The notes under the pieces are model-generated. The model saw only the letters and a program-made list of their open reading frames with translations, had not been told where the DNA came from and made no database searches. Shown piece after piece: positions 45,101-55,863 of a stretch of 64,000 nt of DNA. Origin of the DNA: Reticulascus tulasneorum (taxonomy: Eukaryota; Ascomycota; Sordariomycetes; Glomerellales; Reticulascaceae); NCBI GenBank assembly GCA_001557505.1, contig LSAX01000002.1, positions 3,596,001 through 3,660,000 on the forward strand, given 5' to 3'. Every line of letters starts with the position of its first letter. Positions within the stretch are counted from its first letter, which is position 1. The translations under genes and the position numbers were made by a program.

Positions 45101-45168
45101 GCACGTCGGCAGCAGCGGACCAGATCGTATATATCATGCACCCCAACTGTGCTGTAGAGGAATATTAG
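42158..45168 (+). CDS. MCM6: Replicative helicase subunit Mcm6
   Basis: Three exons: 42158-42435, 42505-44977, 45043-45168, giving 958 residues. Mcm6 is one of the six subunits of the MCM2-7 DNA helicase. It is identified as Mcm6, not another MCM, by [40 protein letters not shown] and CIFTGALIVVPDVSQLGLPG, and by the C-terminus YIMHPNCAVEEY. Walker A is GDPSTSKSQFLKY, Walker B CAIDEFDKMD, and the arginine finger SRFDLFF. The zinc finger is CEAC, then CPNMTCQN. A variable N-terminal 90 residues and an acidic Ala-rich linker near 800-860 precede the C-terminal winged helix. Intron 1 removal restores EGFVDD. MCB boxes lie in the promoter. Confidence 0.96.
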
Positions 45169-46334
45169 AAGGTGGTGCTGGAGTACTTTCGACGATCGGG
45201 AATGTAATGTTATGAGTACCATGGGGACATGTAAAGCTGTGGTGTTTGGAGTCGGCCGGGAGGGTTATACATCTTTTGTCAATGAAAATCAAGGTCATTA
45301 TGCTCTGGAAGATATAAATATATGTTGATCTATCTTGATTGATCGTGAGCCTGTTGGTATTGCTGGTGAGAGCTACAATAAATCCATGATCTTGCTCCAC
45401 ATGTAAATAAATGCCAGTTTCCCTTTACCATGTTCGAGAACAGTGAGAAAGAGATAGAGTAATTGCATACTAAACGTTGGATTTGACTCTTCATCTAGGG
45501 TTGGCACTAGGTCTTCGAGGAATCGGTTCTTCACGACATGCCTGGAGGCATGTAGCAAGGGATCCAAGGGCTGCACAAATCAGACAAGGGCGGGGATCAC
45601 GAGAGCAGCGCGGGAAGCCCAAGACACATGTTTGATTTCATCGTTTGTTTGTATTCTCTGAATTGCATCACTAATGACGATCAGCTGCCAGCAGGCACAC
45701 AGCCGTTCAGCGGCTATATGCTCTTCGGTAGCCTGCATCCATTGATATGTCTTCGCGCTAGGATAACGACCGCATTTCCGCCGGGTATCTCCATCTCGCA
45801 GAATACTCTCTTCTTCATCCGTCGCGAGCATGCCCGGATGGCAATTCTGGGGCTCTCTTTGAAGTACACACGCCGCCTTGATCAAAAGGATAGGTGGGTG
45901 TGTCGGTAGTTCCACTCGAAAGGACGATGAAGCCGGCAAAAGTCGGGGAAAATAGAAACCAGTCGCTCTCGCTCCCTTGCTAGTGTCCATTTCTGACATC
46001 TGGTCAAAGTACTTATACTGATTGGCCATAGCGAACCGACTGGTCGAGGGATATCGCATCCGTTCGGCTGAAAATGCAAAATGACGTTTGCGAAAAATAT
46101 ATCAAACTTATCGGAATTATACACACTGCCTACCGCAAATAGTAGCGCAGTTTCAAGCATGTGCGTAGACGCTGCATGCAAAACGGTTCTCACCCATATC
46201 TCCTCATCATCACAGTATACACCAATGCCGCTTTTGTTCGGTCGTTATGCCTCTCCTCAAGTATCAGAGCAGTTCGCTCCCCTCTGAGAAAAGATCTAAC
46301 CAAGGCACTGCCGCCCTGAAAGACTCTTGTGAAA
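45169..46334. other. Convergent intergenic region (1.2 kb)
   Basis: The stretch lies between the MCM6 and RGG-protein 3' ends. A 159-codon minus frame (45580-46059) and an overlapping plus frame (45628-45909) have no recognisable motif and are not annotated. No RNA gene was seen. Confidence 0.5.
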
Positions 46335-49300
46335 TCATGCCGCTTGAGAGGCTGACGCGTGGCGGGTCCAGTTATCAGTACGACCTCCCCTGAAACCACC
46401 TCGACCACCACGAGTCGGAAGGACTGAACCTGTCGTATCCGCGGAGTAAGAAGTAGATGGATCCCTTGGCTTTCCACCTCGATGGCCAGTGCTAGAGCCG
46501 CGGGGCGTACCTCGACCTGAGCCGCGGCGTGGATTGCTTCGTGATCGTGTAAAGGGTATAGTAATCATCTTGACATCCAGCATGCCGGGGAAATGGACGC
46601 GTATCACGTTGCCGGTTCCGGAGATATCGTGCGGGATCCAGAAAGGTCCGACGCTTGTTGTTTCGGTAACCCAGAACTTCCGAGGCAAGGGCTTTGTTTG
46701 AACCATGACCGGCTCCCAGGCCGTGTCTGGGACCTTGTTAGGCAGTCGAATCTGGGGGAGTGATCCCATTTCCTGCTCTTCAAAGCACTCCTCCGCCATC
46801 GACTTGCTTGTGAAAGACGACAAATCTCCCGACATTTGTGGTTGAGACATTGCAGGAGGAAGAGAGACTGTAGCGGCGTAATGATGGGCGGCTTGATCTA
46901 GTACACTCCTGCTCGCGGGTTCCACGACAGATGCTTTCGGCGGGGATGTCGCCTTTCGGCCAGTGAGCAAATTGTTGATGCGGTCTTGCCAGTTCTCATT
47001 CACAGGTTGATCTTGAGCTCGTTGGGATGTGTTATGGTGAGGTTGATTAGTTCTGTTGGGCGACGGAGAGGGATTGACGCCATCTTTATATGGCGTTGGG
47101 TTTGCCCACGAGAACGAAGGACCTGTCTTCGAGGTGGGAACAGGGGCTGCCGCTGCAGGAGCTGGTGGTAATCTGACAACAGGCTGGGGCCGGGGAAGGG
47201 AAACATGAGGATGTAAGGCATCCCCATCATAGGCGGGATGTCCTACCATCGTTGGAGGTGGCGGGGAAGGCGAGTTGGGCCGTTCCGGCTTGACAGAAGT
47301 ATGGGAATCCATTCGGATATCTTTAGGAGGGAAGAATCTGGAAGGTCGAGCTTGTGACGCAGAAGAACCAGTTGGAGGTATAATGGAAGGAGCGGGTGGA
47401 CCCGAGAGCGCACCGTTGCTTCCCAACGAAGATGGTGGGTACTCGTTATTTGAGGCGTCCATAGGCACCTTCGGCGCATCATGTCGAATAACAATGTGTG
47501 CTCCGGCATCGCGAACAGCGTCGCCAGGCGTTGAAACCGCCCGCCAAGTGTCCTTGATGGGAGCTTGCGCGCTCTCAATAGTGAGACCTCGCTCAGCAAG
47601 ATCTCTGTCCCTCTCAGTTCGTCGCTCTTTCTTTTCTTCCAATATCATCTTATCACCAGCCAATACAGAGTTGACCCATTTATTTTGTAGTTCATTGAAC
47701 TCTCGGGGAGGGCGGGCAGTAGGTCGCCCTTGACCTTGACGAGCAGGAGGGTTCGGAAGTCGCTGGGGGTTCACGTTGGGCGGTGCGATTGGAGCAGGGC
47801 CCTTCTTGACCTGAGGTTGGGCGATCTGACCTGTTTGTGGATCAGGAAGTCGACCAAGATCTGGATCAAATGTGCCATTGCCAAGGCCACGATCGTTATT
47901 CGGGGAGCCCCAGACGTTCCTCAAAGAAGGTTGAGGGGTCGTAGCCCAGGTAGGGAATCGCTCCGGTTGACCTGTTGTGGCCGCTTCCCATGGCTGCTTT
48001 GCTTCTTGCACACCTGGCTTTCGGCCTTGATCAGAAGAAGCGGGGACATTCACCCTCTCATTTGCGTTGTAAGAATTGGAAATATTCGCTCCCACAACAG
48101 GGAGTGAGGGATGCATGTCTGATCCGGGTTCGCGTGATTGAGAAGTGGCATCGGGGCCAGTTGAGCCATCCTGTTGTTGAAGCTGAACCTGTGTTGGGTC
48201 CTCCTCGGTAGAAGATTCTCTCTTTGTGCTTTTCCGCTCGGGAGGGGGGCCCATAGCATCCAGTTTGGCCTTGATGCGCTCTCGGCGTTCCGCTTCTTCT
48301 CGCGCCTCCTCTTCGCGTCTTCGCTGCATAGCCATCTCCCGCCTTTCACGCATTATCTTTTTCTGCAACTCCAGATCGTCTTCCAGGCGAGCGACAGGTG
48401 CTGGTGGTGCCATTTGAGCGTCTGGGTGTGTTCCAGCCGGTTGAAGGTTGGCAAAATTAGTGCCTGGTGAAGGTCGTGGGGGGATTGGTTGGTTATGGTG
48501 CGGACGCGGCCCTCCTTGCTGACCGGAAGGTGAAAAGTTGCGTGGTGAGATGGGGCTGTCCATCGATCCGGCCATCGAGCCTCTGCGAGCATTTAGAAGT
48601 TCTGCAGGTGGAGGAGCCTGCTCCAGCCCTTTAAGAGGTCGCTGAAAGTAGGTTCCGCTTCCGCCACTAACGTTTGAGGAACCTCGACGCCTGCCAAATG
48701 GACCTTCTTGAACTGTTCTATTAGTTTGGAACGCGGCTGACGGTTCAGGATGGTCTTGTTGAGATGGTCGTTGTAATAATGCAGGTTGTCTGTTGTGTGC
48801 CTCATTCCGAATGGAGCCTCGGCGATCTGGGACTGGCTCATATCGTCCAGATTGGGAGTTGTACAGCTCCCTATTCGTACCTGTAGAGCCATCTCGCCAA
48901 GATGACCTACTGAAATCATCTGCTGCGATCTCCTTTGTGGGAAGTGGGGTCATGTTGTTCATGGCTTGATCCCGGACAGGCTGGCGCGAGTTTAGTTGGG
49001 ATGCTGGGTTATCCAACACGACTGGAGGAGCTTTCTCGATAGGTGGCAGAGGAGCCCATGGAGACTTGACAGGCGTAGGGGGAGCGGGTGGCTTGGCGAC
49101 AAGCGTCGGTTTGTCTGCTGAGCCTGGCTTGAGGATCAACCCCTTGCCAGATGCCAGTGATCCCGACTTCGTAGTTGGAGAAGCAGTATATGGCGGTGCG
49201 GGGGATTTGGGCTTTTCGTATAACCGATCCTTGGGGATGACTGGGATCGGTTCAGGAATCGGCTCAGGAACCGGCTCGGGAATTGGCGGCGGAGGTTCAT

Positions 49301-50253
49301 CAGCTTGCGGAAGGGTGACTTTGGTGCCATCAGTCCAGGTGATTGTCTCCGGAGCCCAGTCCTCATCATCGTCGTCGATGTCTGCCCAGTTCCCCTGCGC
49401 CTGCGCACTCTCTGGCGCAAGGCGACTCGCCATATGGATGCCATACTTCTTCAGTTCCTCGTCTGTGAACTTCCTAGGTTCGGGGACGGGAACAGCTAGA
49501 ACGAGTGGTTAGCAAGATAGCCTTAGTAGAGAAAGGGCTCTCAGGGAAAGTTGGGGCTTACGTCTATTCTTGTTCCATACTGCGCTTGGATCGGGGCCAG
49601 CCGAGGCTTTGCCTCCATTCGTAACCGCAGAGAACCTTGGCACGGAGTCCCGAATACCACTTCCAGTCTTCGCGACAAGTCTTGGCCGGCTGGCAGACAA
49701 GGCAGAGGCTCCTGGCTGGGCTGTTGCGAGGCCAGAAGCCGCACTGGCCTTCTCGCCGAGTTTCGAGCCAAGAATATTCGAACTACCTTTCGCCGCGAGG
49801 AAGGTTTTATTGACCGACACCGCCTTAAAGGTTGCGGGCTTCTTGACTGTCGAGGATGTTCTGCCATGGCCCTTCTCGCCATCTCTGCCACCAAATAGAT
49901 CCGCTCTGGATGCTTCTGTATCCGAACCTCCACTCACACTAACATCGGCTGAGTTGACTTGGTCTTCAACACTGGTTATGCGCTTGTTTTCGATATCGTC
50001 GACGGCAGGGCTACCGTTTAGATGCGCACGTTCATGGTCGACATTGTGGGCGTCGTAATCAGCGTGGTTGGCCTATTTGCGAAAGACTGGTCAGCCACGA
50101 AAGGACACTTTGCAGGGTCACGCTATAGATGACAGACGCCGAGAAATTGAATAGTTTGTCGGGCGCCATCTGCATTGAAATACTCACAAGCTTGGATTCA
50201 GATGGGACAGAAGCATCGACAGAATTCCCGAAGGCGGCTTCAGTTGCCATCAT
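46335..50253 (-). CDS. Unrecognised large disordered RGG-tailed protein
   Basis: Three exons on the minus strand: 50253-50188, 50072-49562, 49495-46335, giving 1,245 residues (ATG 50250 is an alternative). I do not recognise the family. What can be seen: an N-terminal block DYDAHNVDHERAHLNG; at about 200-245 KFTDEELKKYGIHMAS followed by GNWADIDDDDEDWAPETITW and DGTKV; then long Pro/Ser/Gln-rich disorder with PPIPEPVPEPIPEPIP repeats. A charged helix lies at about 563-612 (KKIMRERREMAMQRRREEEA). Near 1127 there is an ordered-looking block KPLPRKFWVTETTSVGPFWIP, then VIRVHFPGMLDVKMITIPF. The tail after about 1170 is Arg/Gly-rich with RGG, a common RNA-binding feature. A cytoplasmic RNA- or translation-related role is a guess. 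Confidence 0.75.
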
Positions 50254-51606
50254 ACGTCGTCCGAGAGACTGATGGTGATGTTGGCGATGGTGTCTGCCGG
50301 CTCGAGTCACCAGGGGGGATCGGTGCAATTCTTCAAGAACTATGAAGTACGGCCGAGGACAAGTCGCATGCACAGTCGCGCAATAGTCGCGGGTATTAGG
50401 CGATCTAGACAATTAAAGCCTTACTCCCCTACCAATGGGACAAAAAGGGGCGTCGCGATGGAAAGGTAGGATAGAGTCGCGGGTGGTCGTGGTGGAAGGG
50501 TAACGTAGATTGAATGCGGCTGTGATGGTTGCGAGTTGATTTTCCCAGAAGCTGCAGCCGCCTAATCAGGGACTAGCGCGCCGCAGGGGGTCTTGGTAGG
50601 AAAACGAGTTCGAAAAGTGGATTCTTTTAGCCATGCATCTGCCGAGCTTTTGCCGCCATTCCGCCGAGTTAGATGCAAGGCTAGATTTACAAGAGGCATT
50701 AGAATCCAGAAGCTAGAGATGCATTAGAATTCTCGCGGGAATCAAGGTGGCAGTTTAATATATACCCAGGCTGTTGGTCATCTGGATATTTCGGGAGAAA
50801 ACACACCAGAATCTACTGAGGATCCATAGTGTCCTGACTTGTGCTAAGTAGATGGGAGGGAGCTTGTTCCAATGTTAGAAACACATGTACCAAATGAATC
50901 GTTCTTGGAGACTGAATCTCGGCTCAGGTTCTGACCTATTCGCATCAGCTATATGAACGCTAACTAGCTAGGTATGCAGATAATACTAGAAACTTTGGAA
51001 ATTCCCTTTGCAAACATCCAACTCCAACATGATGCATCAACACACCAAGTCGCCTTTACATCTTCCCAGTCAAATATCGTGGACCTACGTTGATGCGTAC
51101 GTTATGAATGCTCCCATCATTAACAAGCTGTTGATTTTGGTTTAGTGTTTGGCTCGACAATCCCTTCCGCCCCTTCTTTGCCATATGACCAGCTATTGAC
51201 TGAGACGTTCCCGACGGTGAATACGCTCCTGCTCAGACAGGTCTGACCGCCAATGGATTAAAAGCAGACCAGTAGTGTATTATGATAAGCTGAGCTCGGG
51301 CAATTAGAGCCCATGCCAAAGACTTCTCACAGGTCCATGTGTGCCCAAAGACATGACGAGAAACGGAAGATATATGCTAGCTGACTAGATTAATCTTCGG
51401 GCCGCAGGTAGCAGCAGTCGATACCGAATCCAGCATTGATCAAATCACAAACTAGGGATAGGTCTGGCATGGCACAAGGTTGAGTTGTTAAAAGCGTAGT
51501 ACAGCAGGAATTGCTAGGTAGTCTAGCTAGACAGTAGATTCTAATTCTTATGTACAGGTTCTCGGTCCTATCACACAGCGCAAGTGCTGGCTACCCGCGG
51601 GCCATT
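50254..51606. other. Intergenic region (1.35 kb)
   Basis: The stretch runs from the RGG-protein 5' end to the 3' end of the ATP synthase f gene. No frame above chance length and no clear motif or RNA gene was seen. Confidence 0.5.
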
Positions 51607-52245
51607 CTAGTGGGCATTGTTCTTGTGGTGGCCTATATAGCTTTTAGTAAGTCTCTTTGAAGGTAACGGCAAGCATTACAACTTACGCAAGTGGAAGTAG
51701 TAGTTCTGGGCATATCCAATTGTGACAAGGAATGCAATCGCATGGATGATAGCTACAAAAGACGGAACTGTCAGCAAAAGGAATAGAATCGCCTAGTACC
51801 CTCGAGCACATACGCTTGACTGATGGGTTCTTCCCAAAGTGCTTTGCCTGGTATCGACCGAGGATTCCCTTAGCCTTGACATCCGGAGCCGGTCCTCGGG
51901 GGAGTTTTTCGTAGAAATTGACCACGCGTTGCATTTTGATTGCATTCGGATCTCCTCCGATAGCCTTAAAGGTTTGAAATGTTAGCTATCTGGTCATCAC
52001 GGAAGCCATGGCCAGATTTCCCCAGATCGTCTCGCTGCTCATCAATCTCCGCCCGCGTGCGGTAACATCGAGCCATCGGTTTCGATCGAATAGAAGAAGA
52101 TTCGGGATTGGGAGTTCGTACCTTTGGTGAAGCAACCTGATTTTCGAAGGCGTCAGTAAAGATTCAAGGCTCACAGTCGGGATGAGGGATGGGCTACCTT
52201 TGGCGGGATGAGCGTTGAAAGCCCTCGACGCGTGATGAAGCTCAT
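51607..52245 (-). CDS. ATP17: Mitochondrial F1Fo ATP synthase subunit f
   Basis: Five exons on the minus strand: 52245-52198, 52136-52122 (15-nt micro-exon), 51964-51814, 51752-51687, 51632-51607, giving 101 residues. Subunit f is a small membrane part of the Fo stator and dimer interface. The N-terminus MSFITRRGLSTLIPPK is a mitochondrial presequence. The core MQRVVNFYEKLPRGPAPDVK and RYQAKHFGKNPS are conserved in fungi. A single transmembrane helix (about IHAIAFLVTIGYAQNYYF) precedes the terminal HLRHHKNNAH. The gene is almost invisible as a frame because no exon exceeds 151 nt. The micro-exon encodes VASPK and restores the family sequence. It is divergent from NDUFS4 across 317 bases. Confidence 0.93.
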
Positions 52246-52562
52246 TGTGGCTATTAATCGGCTCGTGGAGGAATGGGAGAAATAGGAAGGAATGAGGGTT
52301 GGGCAAATGGTCAATTGGCGAGTCAATTGACTATTTGTGACGGATGTCGTTGGCTGCGCTTTAAGGACGATGTTGACGAAGTGAGGTTTGGCGAAAAGCA
52401 CTCGCTTCCGGGTGGAGGCTGCTCAGCAACAGCCAATCAGGGCCTGCCATTTTCCCTCGGTGGACCTCTTCAATCCCGAGCCTCAAACATCGAGTTCGCC
52501 ATCCCACCATCACGACGACCTCCAAGATTTCCTCTCGTCATCAATTGAGAGGTAATATTGCC
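52246..52562. promoter_or_regulatory. Divergent ATP17/NDUFS4 promoter with CCAAT box
   Basis: The 317 bases separate two nuclear genes for oxidative phosphorylation that point away from each other. CCAATCAG at 52433-52440 is a perfect HAP/NF-Y-type CCAAT box, in the middle of the region. ATTGG (52314-52318, opposite strand) is a weaker second one. HAP control of respiratory genes is established in yeasts and aspergilli; coordinate control here is inferred. Confidence 0.6.
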
Positions 52563-53284
52563 ATGGCGTCCCTCAGAGCTCAGACTGCCGCTCGGCTACT
52601 CAGGAATGCAGCACCCCTACGAGGCTCTCTATCCACATTCGGGCGTCGATATGAGAGCTCCATTTCTCCGGCGACGACCAGTGCTGAACGTGCTGCACCG
52701 GTATCTCGACAAAACCAGCCAGACTATGATATCCAGGCCGACAAAGCGACATCGTAGGACTCTCCTTATTTAGTCCGACTTGCATCATTGCTTACAACTC
52801 TATAGAACCTTTACGCCGGTACCAAAACGACTGATGGATGGCAGCGAAGACGTCGAATTCCTCCCAGCCGCAGTCATTTCCGGTGCTCCCATGGAGCTCC
52901 AGGCTAGAACAGTTCGGTAGGATTAACACCATAGGCAGAGCAGGCAAATTGTAGTATTTCTAACAGGAAGATAGGATCTACAAAGAAGCGAGGCCTGCTA
53001 CGCAATCCGGAGGATGGCAGGGTCACCATTGGCGCCTGGACTGGGACGTGCTTGGGAAAGGTCACCGATGGGAGAACCCACTGATGGGCTGGCAGTCATC
53101 CGGCGACTACATGCAAGGGACAAGAATCAACTTTAAATCGAAGGAGGACGCTATCGCTTTTGCAGAGAAGCAGGGATATGAATACTTTGTGCAGGAGCCC
53201 AACTCGCGAAAGTTTACTCCCAAGGCTTACGCCAACAACTTCTTGTACTCGCCGAAGAAACTGAAGACGATTCGGACCAAATAG
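52563..53284 (+). CDS. NDUFS4: NADH:ubiquinone oxidoreductase 18-21 kDa subunit (NDUFS4)
   Basis: Three exons: 52563-52753, 52806-52916, 52975-53284, giving 203 residues. It is an accessory subunit of respiratory complex I. The first 40 residues ([20 protein letters not shown]...) form a mitochondrial presequence. The mature part has [49 protein letters not shown], then the ETC-C1-NDUFS4 core [26 protein letters not shown] and the ETC signature [17 protein letters not shown]. The end is KKLKTIRTK. The second acceptor was placed at 52975 because it restores VRIYKEA. It is divergent from ATP17. Confidence 0.95.
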
Positions 53285-53512
53285 ATGGGTATAATCATTG
53301 TACATATGTTCTACTTTAACACTTTGCCTCGATCGTTAGATCCCACTGTAAACCTGCAGTCGTTCGAACCTCTTTGAGAGCCATTACCGGCATTCCTGAA
53401 CCAGGCTGTTGGCTTGATACTGTCATCCGTCCTCCTAAATACAAAACGCCATGTAGATGCTCCTCCCTATGTTCGCCCAACCAACGCCTGCGTAACTGAA
53501 ACTTTCCTGGTA

Positions 53513-54796
53513 CTATGTGATGAGCATTGGCTCATGTCCATTCTCGACGTCATCCCCGTTCAAGCCCAGGTCTATTCTGTCTGGCAAATCTTTACTGTAT
53601 TCTCTGGCGGATGTCTCTGCCCATGCTCTCAACTTCACGAGCTGCCTTATAGCCGCTTCCCGCCGTTCTGATTGACGTTGTAGGATGGCCTTGTTCACAT
53701 TGTCTGCCACTTCCCGTCTTAAATCCGGATGCAATATAGCCGCTAATTGCGGCTCAAGAGTGTCGTGAGGAAAGATCAATAAAGCCATGGTTTCCTCGAG
53801 ATCCTTGAGAAACCGAGGATCAGTAGGGGCTCGAGGCCCGAGATGCGTTGTCGCGAACGACAACGCCGGGCTAATGTCTTCGCCAGGTGATGAAGTGCAC
53901 GATCGGATAAGTTCCACAAGCTGAAGCCTCAGCAGAGCAAAATGAAGTGTAGGATCCCGATCAAGTATCTATGCAGCCCGTTAGAACGCGAATATGATAA
54001 CCGGTTGATCATAATAGGAACAGGGCAGCAGTAGGATAGCTCATATAAAAGTGGTTGTTTCTCATCAAAGGCCCGAGGGCTCTATGAGTGGTGCATGTAA
54101 AACTCAAGTTCTAATCATAGCAAAGGAAATATCTCGACGAGGGGTTCATGCAGATGGGGAACACAGTACCTCGGAATCAAACTCGTTTAGAGCCTCAATA
54201 GCCCTCTGTATGCCACCTGTGTGAATGGAGTTTTGAATTTGCTGGCGTATCTTGATGGTGTCGTCGACTTGATGGGGTTGCAGATTTGCTTCTTTGCTAA
54301 ATTTGGCCGCTGCATTGGGGTATCCCTCCATCGTGAGGTAGTCGAGGATCAAGGCGTTAATATCACTATCATATGCATTTAGCTCGGATCTCGTATTCGG
54401 CGGGCATGCAAAGATTGAATGAAGCAGCAAACGGTCAGGAAGATAATAATATAACATCGGGTTTCCGCACGAAATTGCTCAGAGAGATTCCCATTGATAG
54501 TTGTTCATCATATGCTGCAGGAGAGGGGAGGCGTTGGGCATTGCGTTGGAGATGGCATTCAACGTACCTTTTAGGCGACTTGACGTCCTCGACACGCCTC
54601 TCAAAGGCATGCTTCATTGGCGTGGCTGTGGATGCGGTTGAAGTCTAGATAGACATTAGTAAACTCCAGACTACCTGGACGGAAGGCTGATGAAACGAAC
54701 CATGATTCTCTCCAATGTCTCATGGATGACACGAGCCGCTGCTCTGTTCCAGACTGCTACGGCGGTTGGATCGTTGAAGTCTGGCAATCCTGACAT
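53513..54796 (-). CDS. GID8: GID/CTLH ubiquitin ligase subunit Gid8
   Basis: Four exons on the minus strand: 54796-54701, 54644-54568, 54365-54170, 53968-53513, giving 274 residues. Gid8 is a scaffold of the GID E3 ligase that degrades gluconeogenic enzymes after glucose return. Domains: a LisH motif (INALILDYLTMEGYPNAAAKF), a CTLH motif (IKIRQQIQNSIHTGGIQRAIEALNEFDSEIL, assembled across intron 3) and a CRA domain (LRLQLVELIR, then FATTHLGPRAP, FLKDLEETMALLIF and LREVADNVN-like helices). The length is normal for the family. The start MSGLPDFNDP was chosen as the first ATG in frame with the LisH exon. The gene is convergent with NDUFS4. Confidence 0.93.
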
Positions 54797-55863
54797 GCGC
54801 TGAGTCTGCTACTAGTCACAGGGCGCATAAAGTGTCCTCGCATCGATGGTGTGGTCATCACAGTCCCAACTAATTGTGAGGATCAATCGAATTGCTGAGA
54901 ATGTGGGAGATCGAACTTTGCGGTTGTCCCTCAGAGCTTGTGGGGACACCCAATCACAGCCTTAGTCACGGGATTCTTGATGGTTAGGTGGAGCTGAGTG
55001 GGGTACATAACCAATTGCTCGCTGGGTGCCTAGACTGGAAAAGTAATTACAGGGAGTAGAACCTTAGACTTCAGGCTGCTCCAGCACCCCTCTCGGCAAG
55101 CTCTACTGCCACACTATGCGTGCCTGCAGCCTACCGAGTCGCTCTAGGGTAAGCTCCGTCCCCTAACTGAGCTCCAAGCTGCTTACCTACGGTGTTCTCC
55201 GAAGCTGAGGATGTCGGTACCTCGGAGGGCAAAATGGCGAGTTAGGCCTGTAATCCGTAATTAGTGTTAAGGAATAGAACCGGAGCTGGCCGCTGCACAG
55301 CCTGAGGCAAGCTGACCTGTGGAAGAGGTAGGTGGATTACAGTATCATTACAGCGATGCATCTGCAGGGCACAACAACGGTCCTATTCACACCAATCGAC
55401 CTTCCTTATCAATGGTGGCAATAGACCTCTGTCTACAAGCTGCTGGAACTTGCACTCTGCGCCTTCATACCACGATTTGACCAGCCCCTCGTGACACTTG
55501 CCTCTATAACTCGCTGCTGTTCCTATTGTTTACTTGTTGAAGCTCCCTTTCTTTCATACTATAAAGCATTTCTCGAGATACGAGACAGGAAACTTGCAAA
55601 TCCAGAGAGCTTCCACCTTTACTTGGCATATTGATACCTCTTGGCTTTATCTTCCAAGACACCTTACATAGATCATACTCTCTACCGTCAATCTCCTCAT
55701 CATAATAGTACAATCACTACAAGCGACTTGACCACTTGTGAACCCCCTGGCTGGAAGCTAATATCCCTCCTGATACGCAACTCGTACCAGCGGGCAGAAG
55801 AGGATCGGCCGGCCGCTATCTGCGGATCTTGAGGCTGCTCTAGTACTGTGGTTGGTTGAAAGG
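54797..55863. other. Divergent region upstream of GID8 and URK1
   Basis: The 1,067 bases carry no convincing gene. A 69-codon minus frame (55504-55713) and a 63-codon plus frame (55641-55832) overlap each other and look like chance. No tRNA-like A/B box pair was found. Confidence 0.5.

Noticed and set aside
45580..46059. 159-codon minus-strand frame and overlapping plus frame
   Set aside because: No motif, no conserved-looking block, both strands equally open; chance.
46594..46599. ACGCGT inside the RGG-protein exon (others in exons at 3795, 46356, 51930, 52228, and at an exon border near 656)
   Set aside because: Coding or splice-border context, no promoter position; not counted as MCB sites.
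52563..52788. Overlapping frames at the NDUFS4 5' end (for example from 52558)
   Set aside because: Shadows of exon 1; only the frame starting at 52563 gives the presequence and joins the NDUFS4 core.
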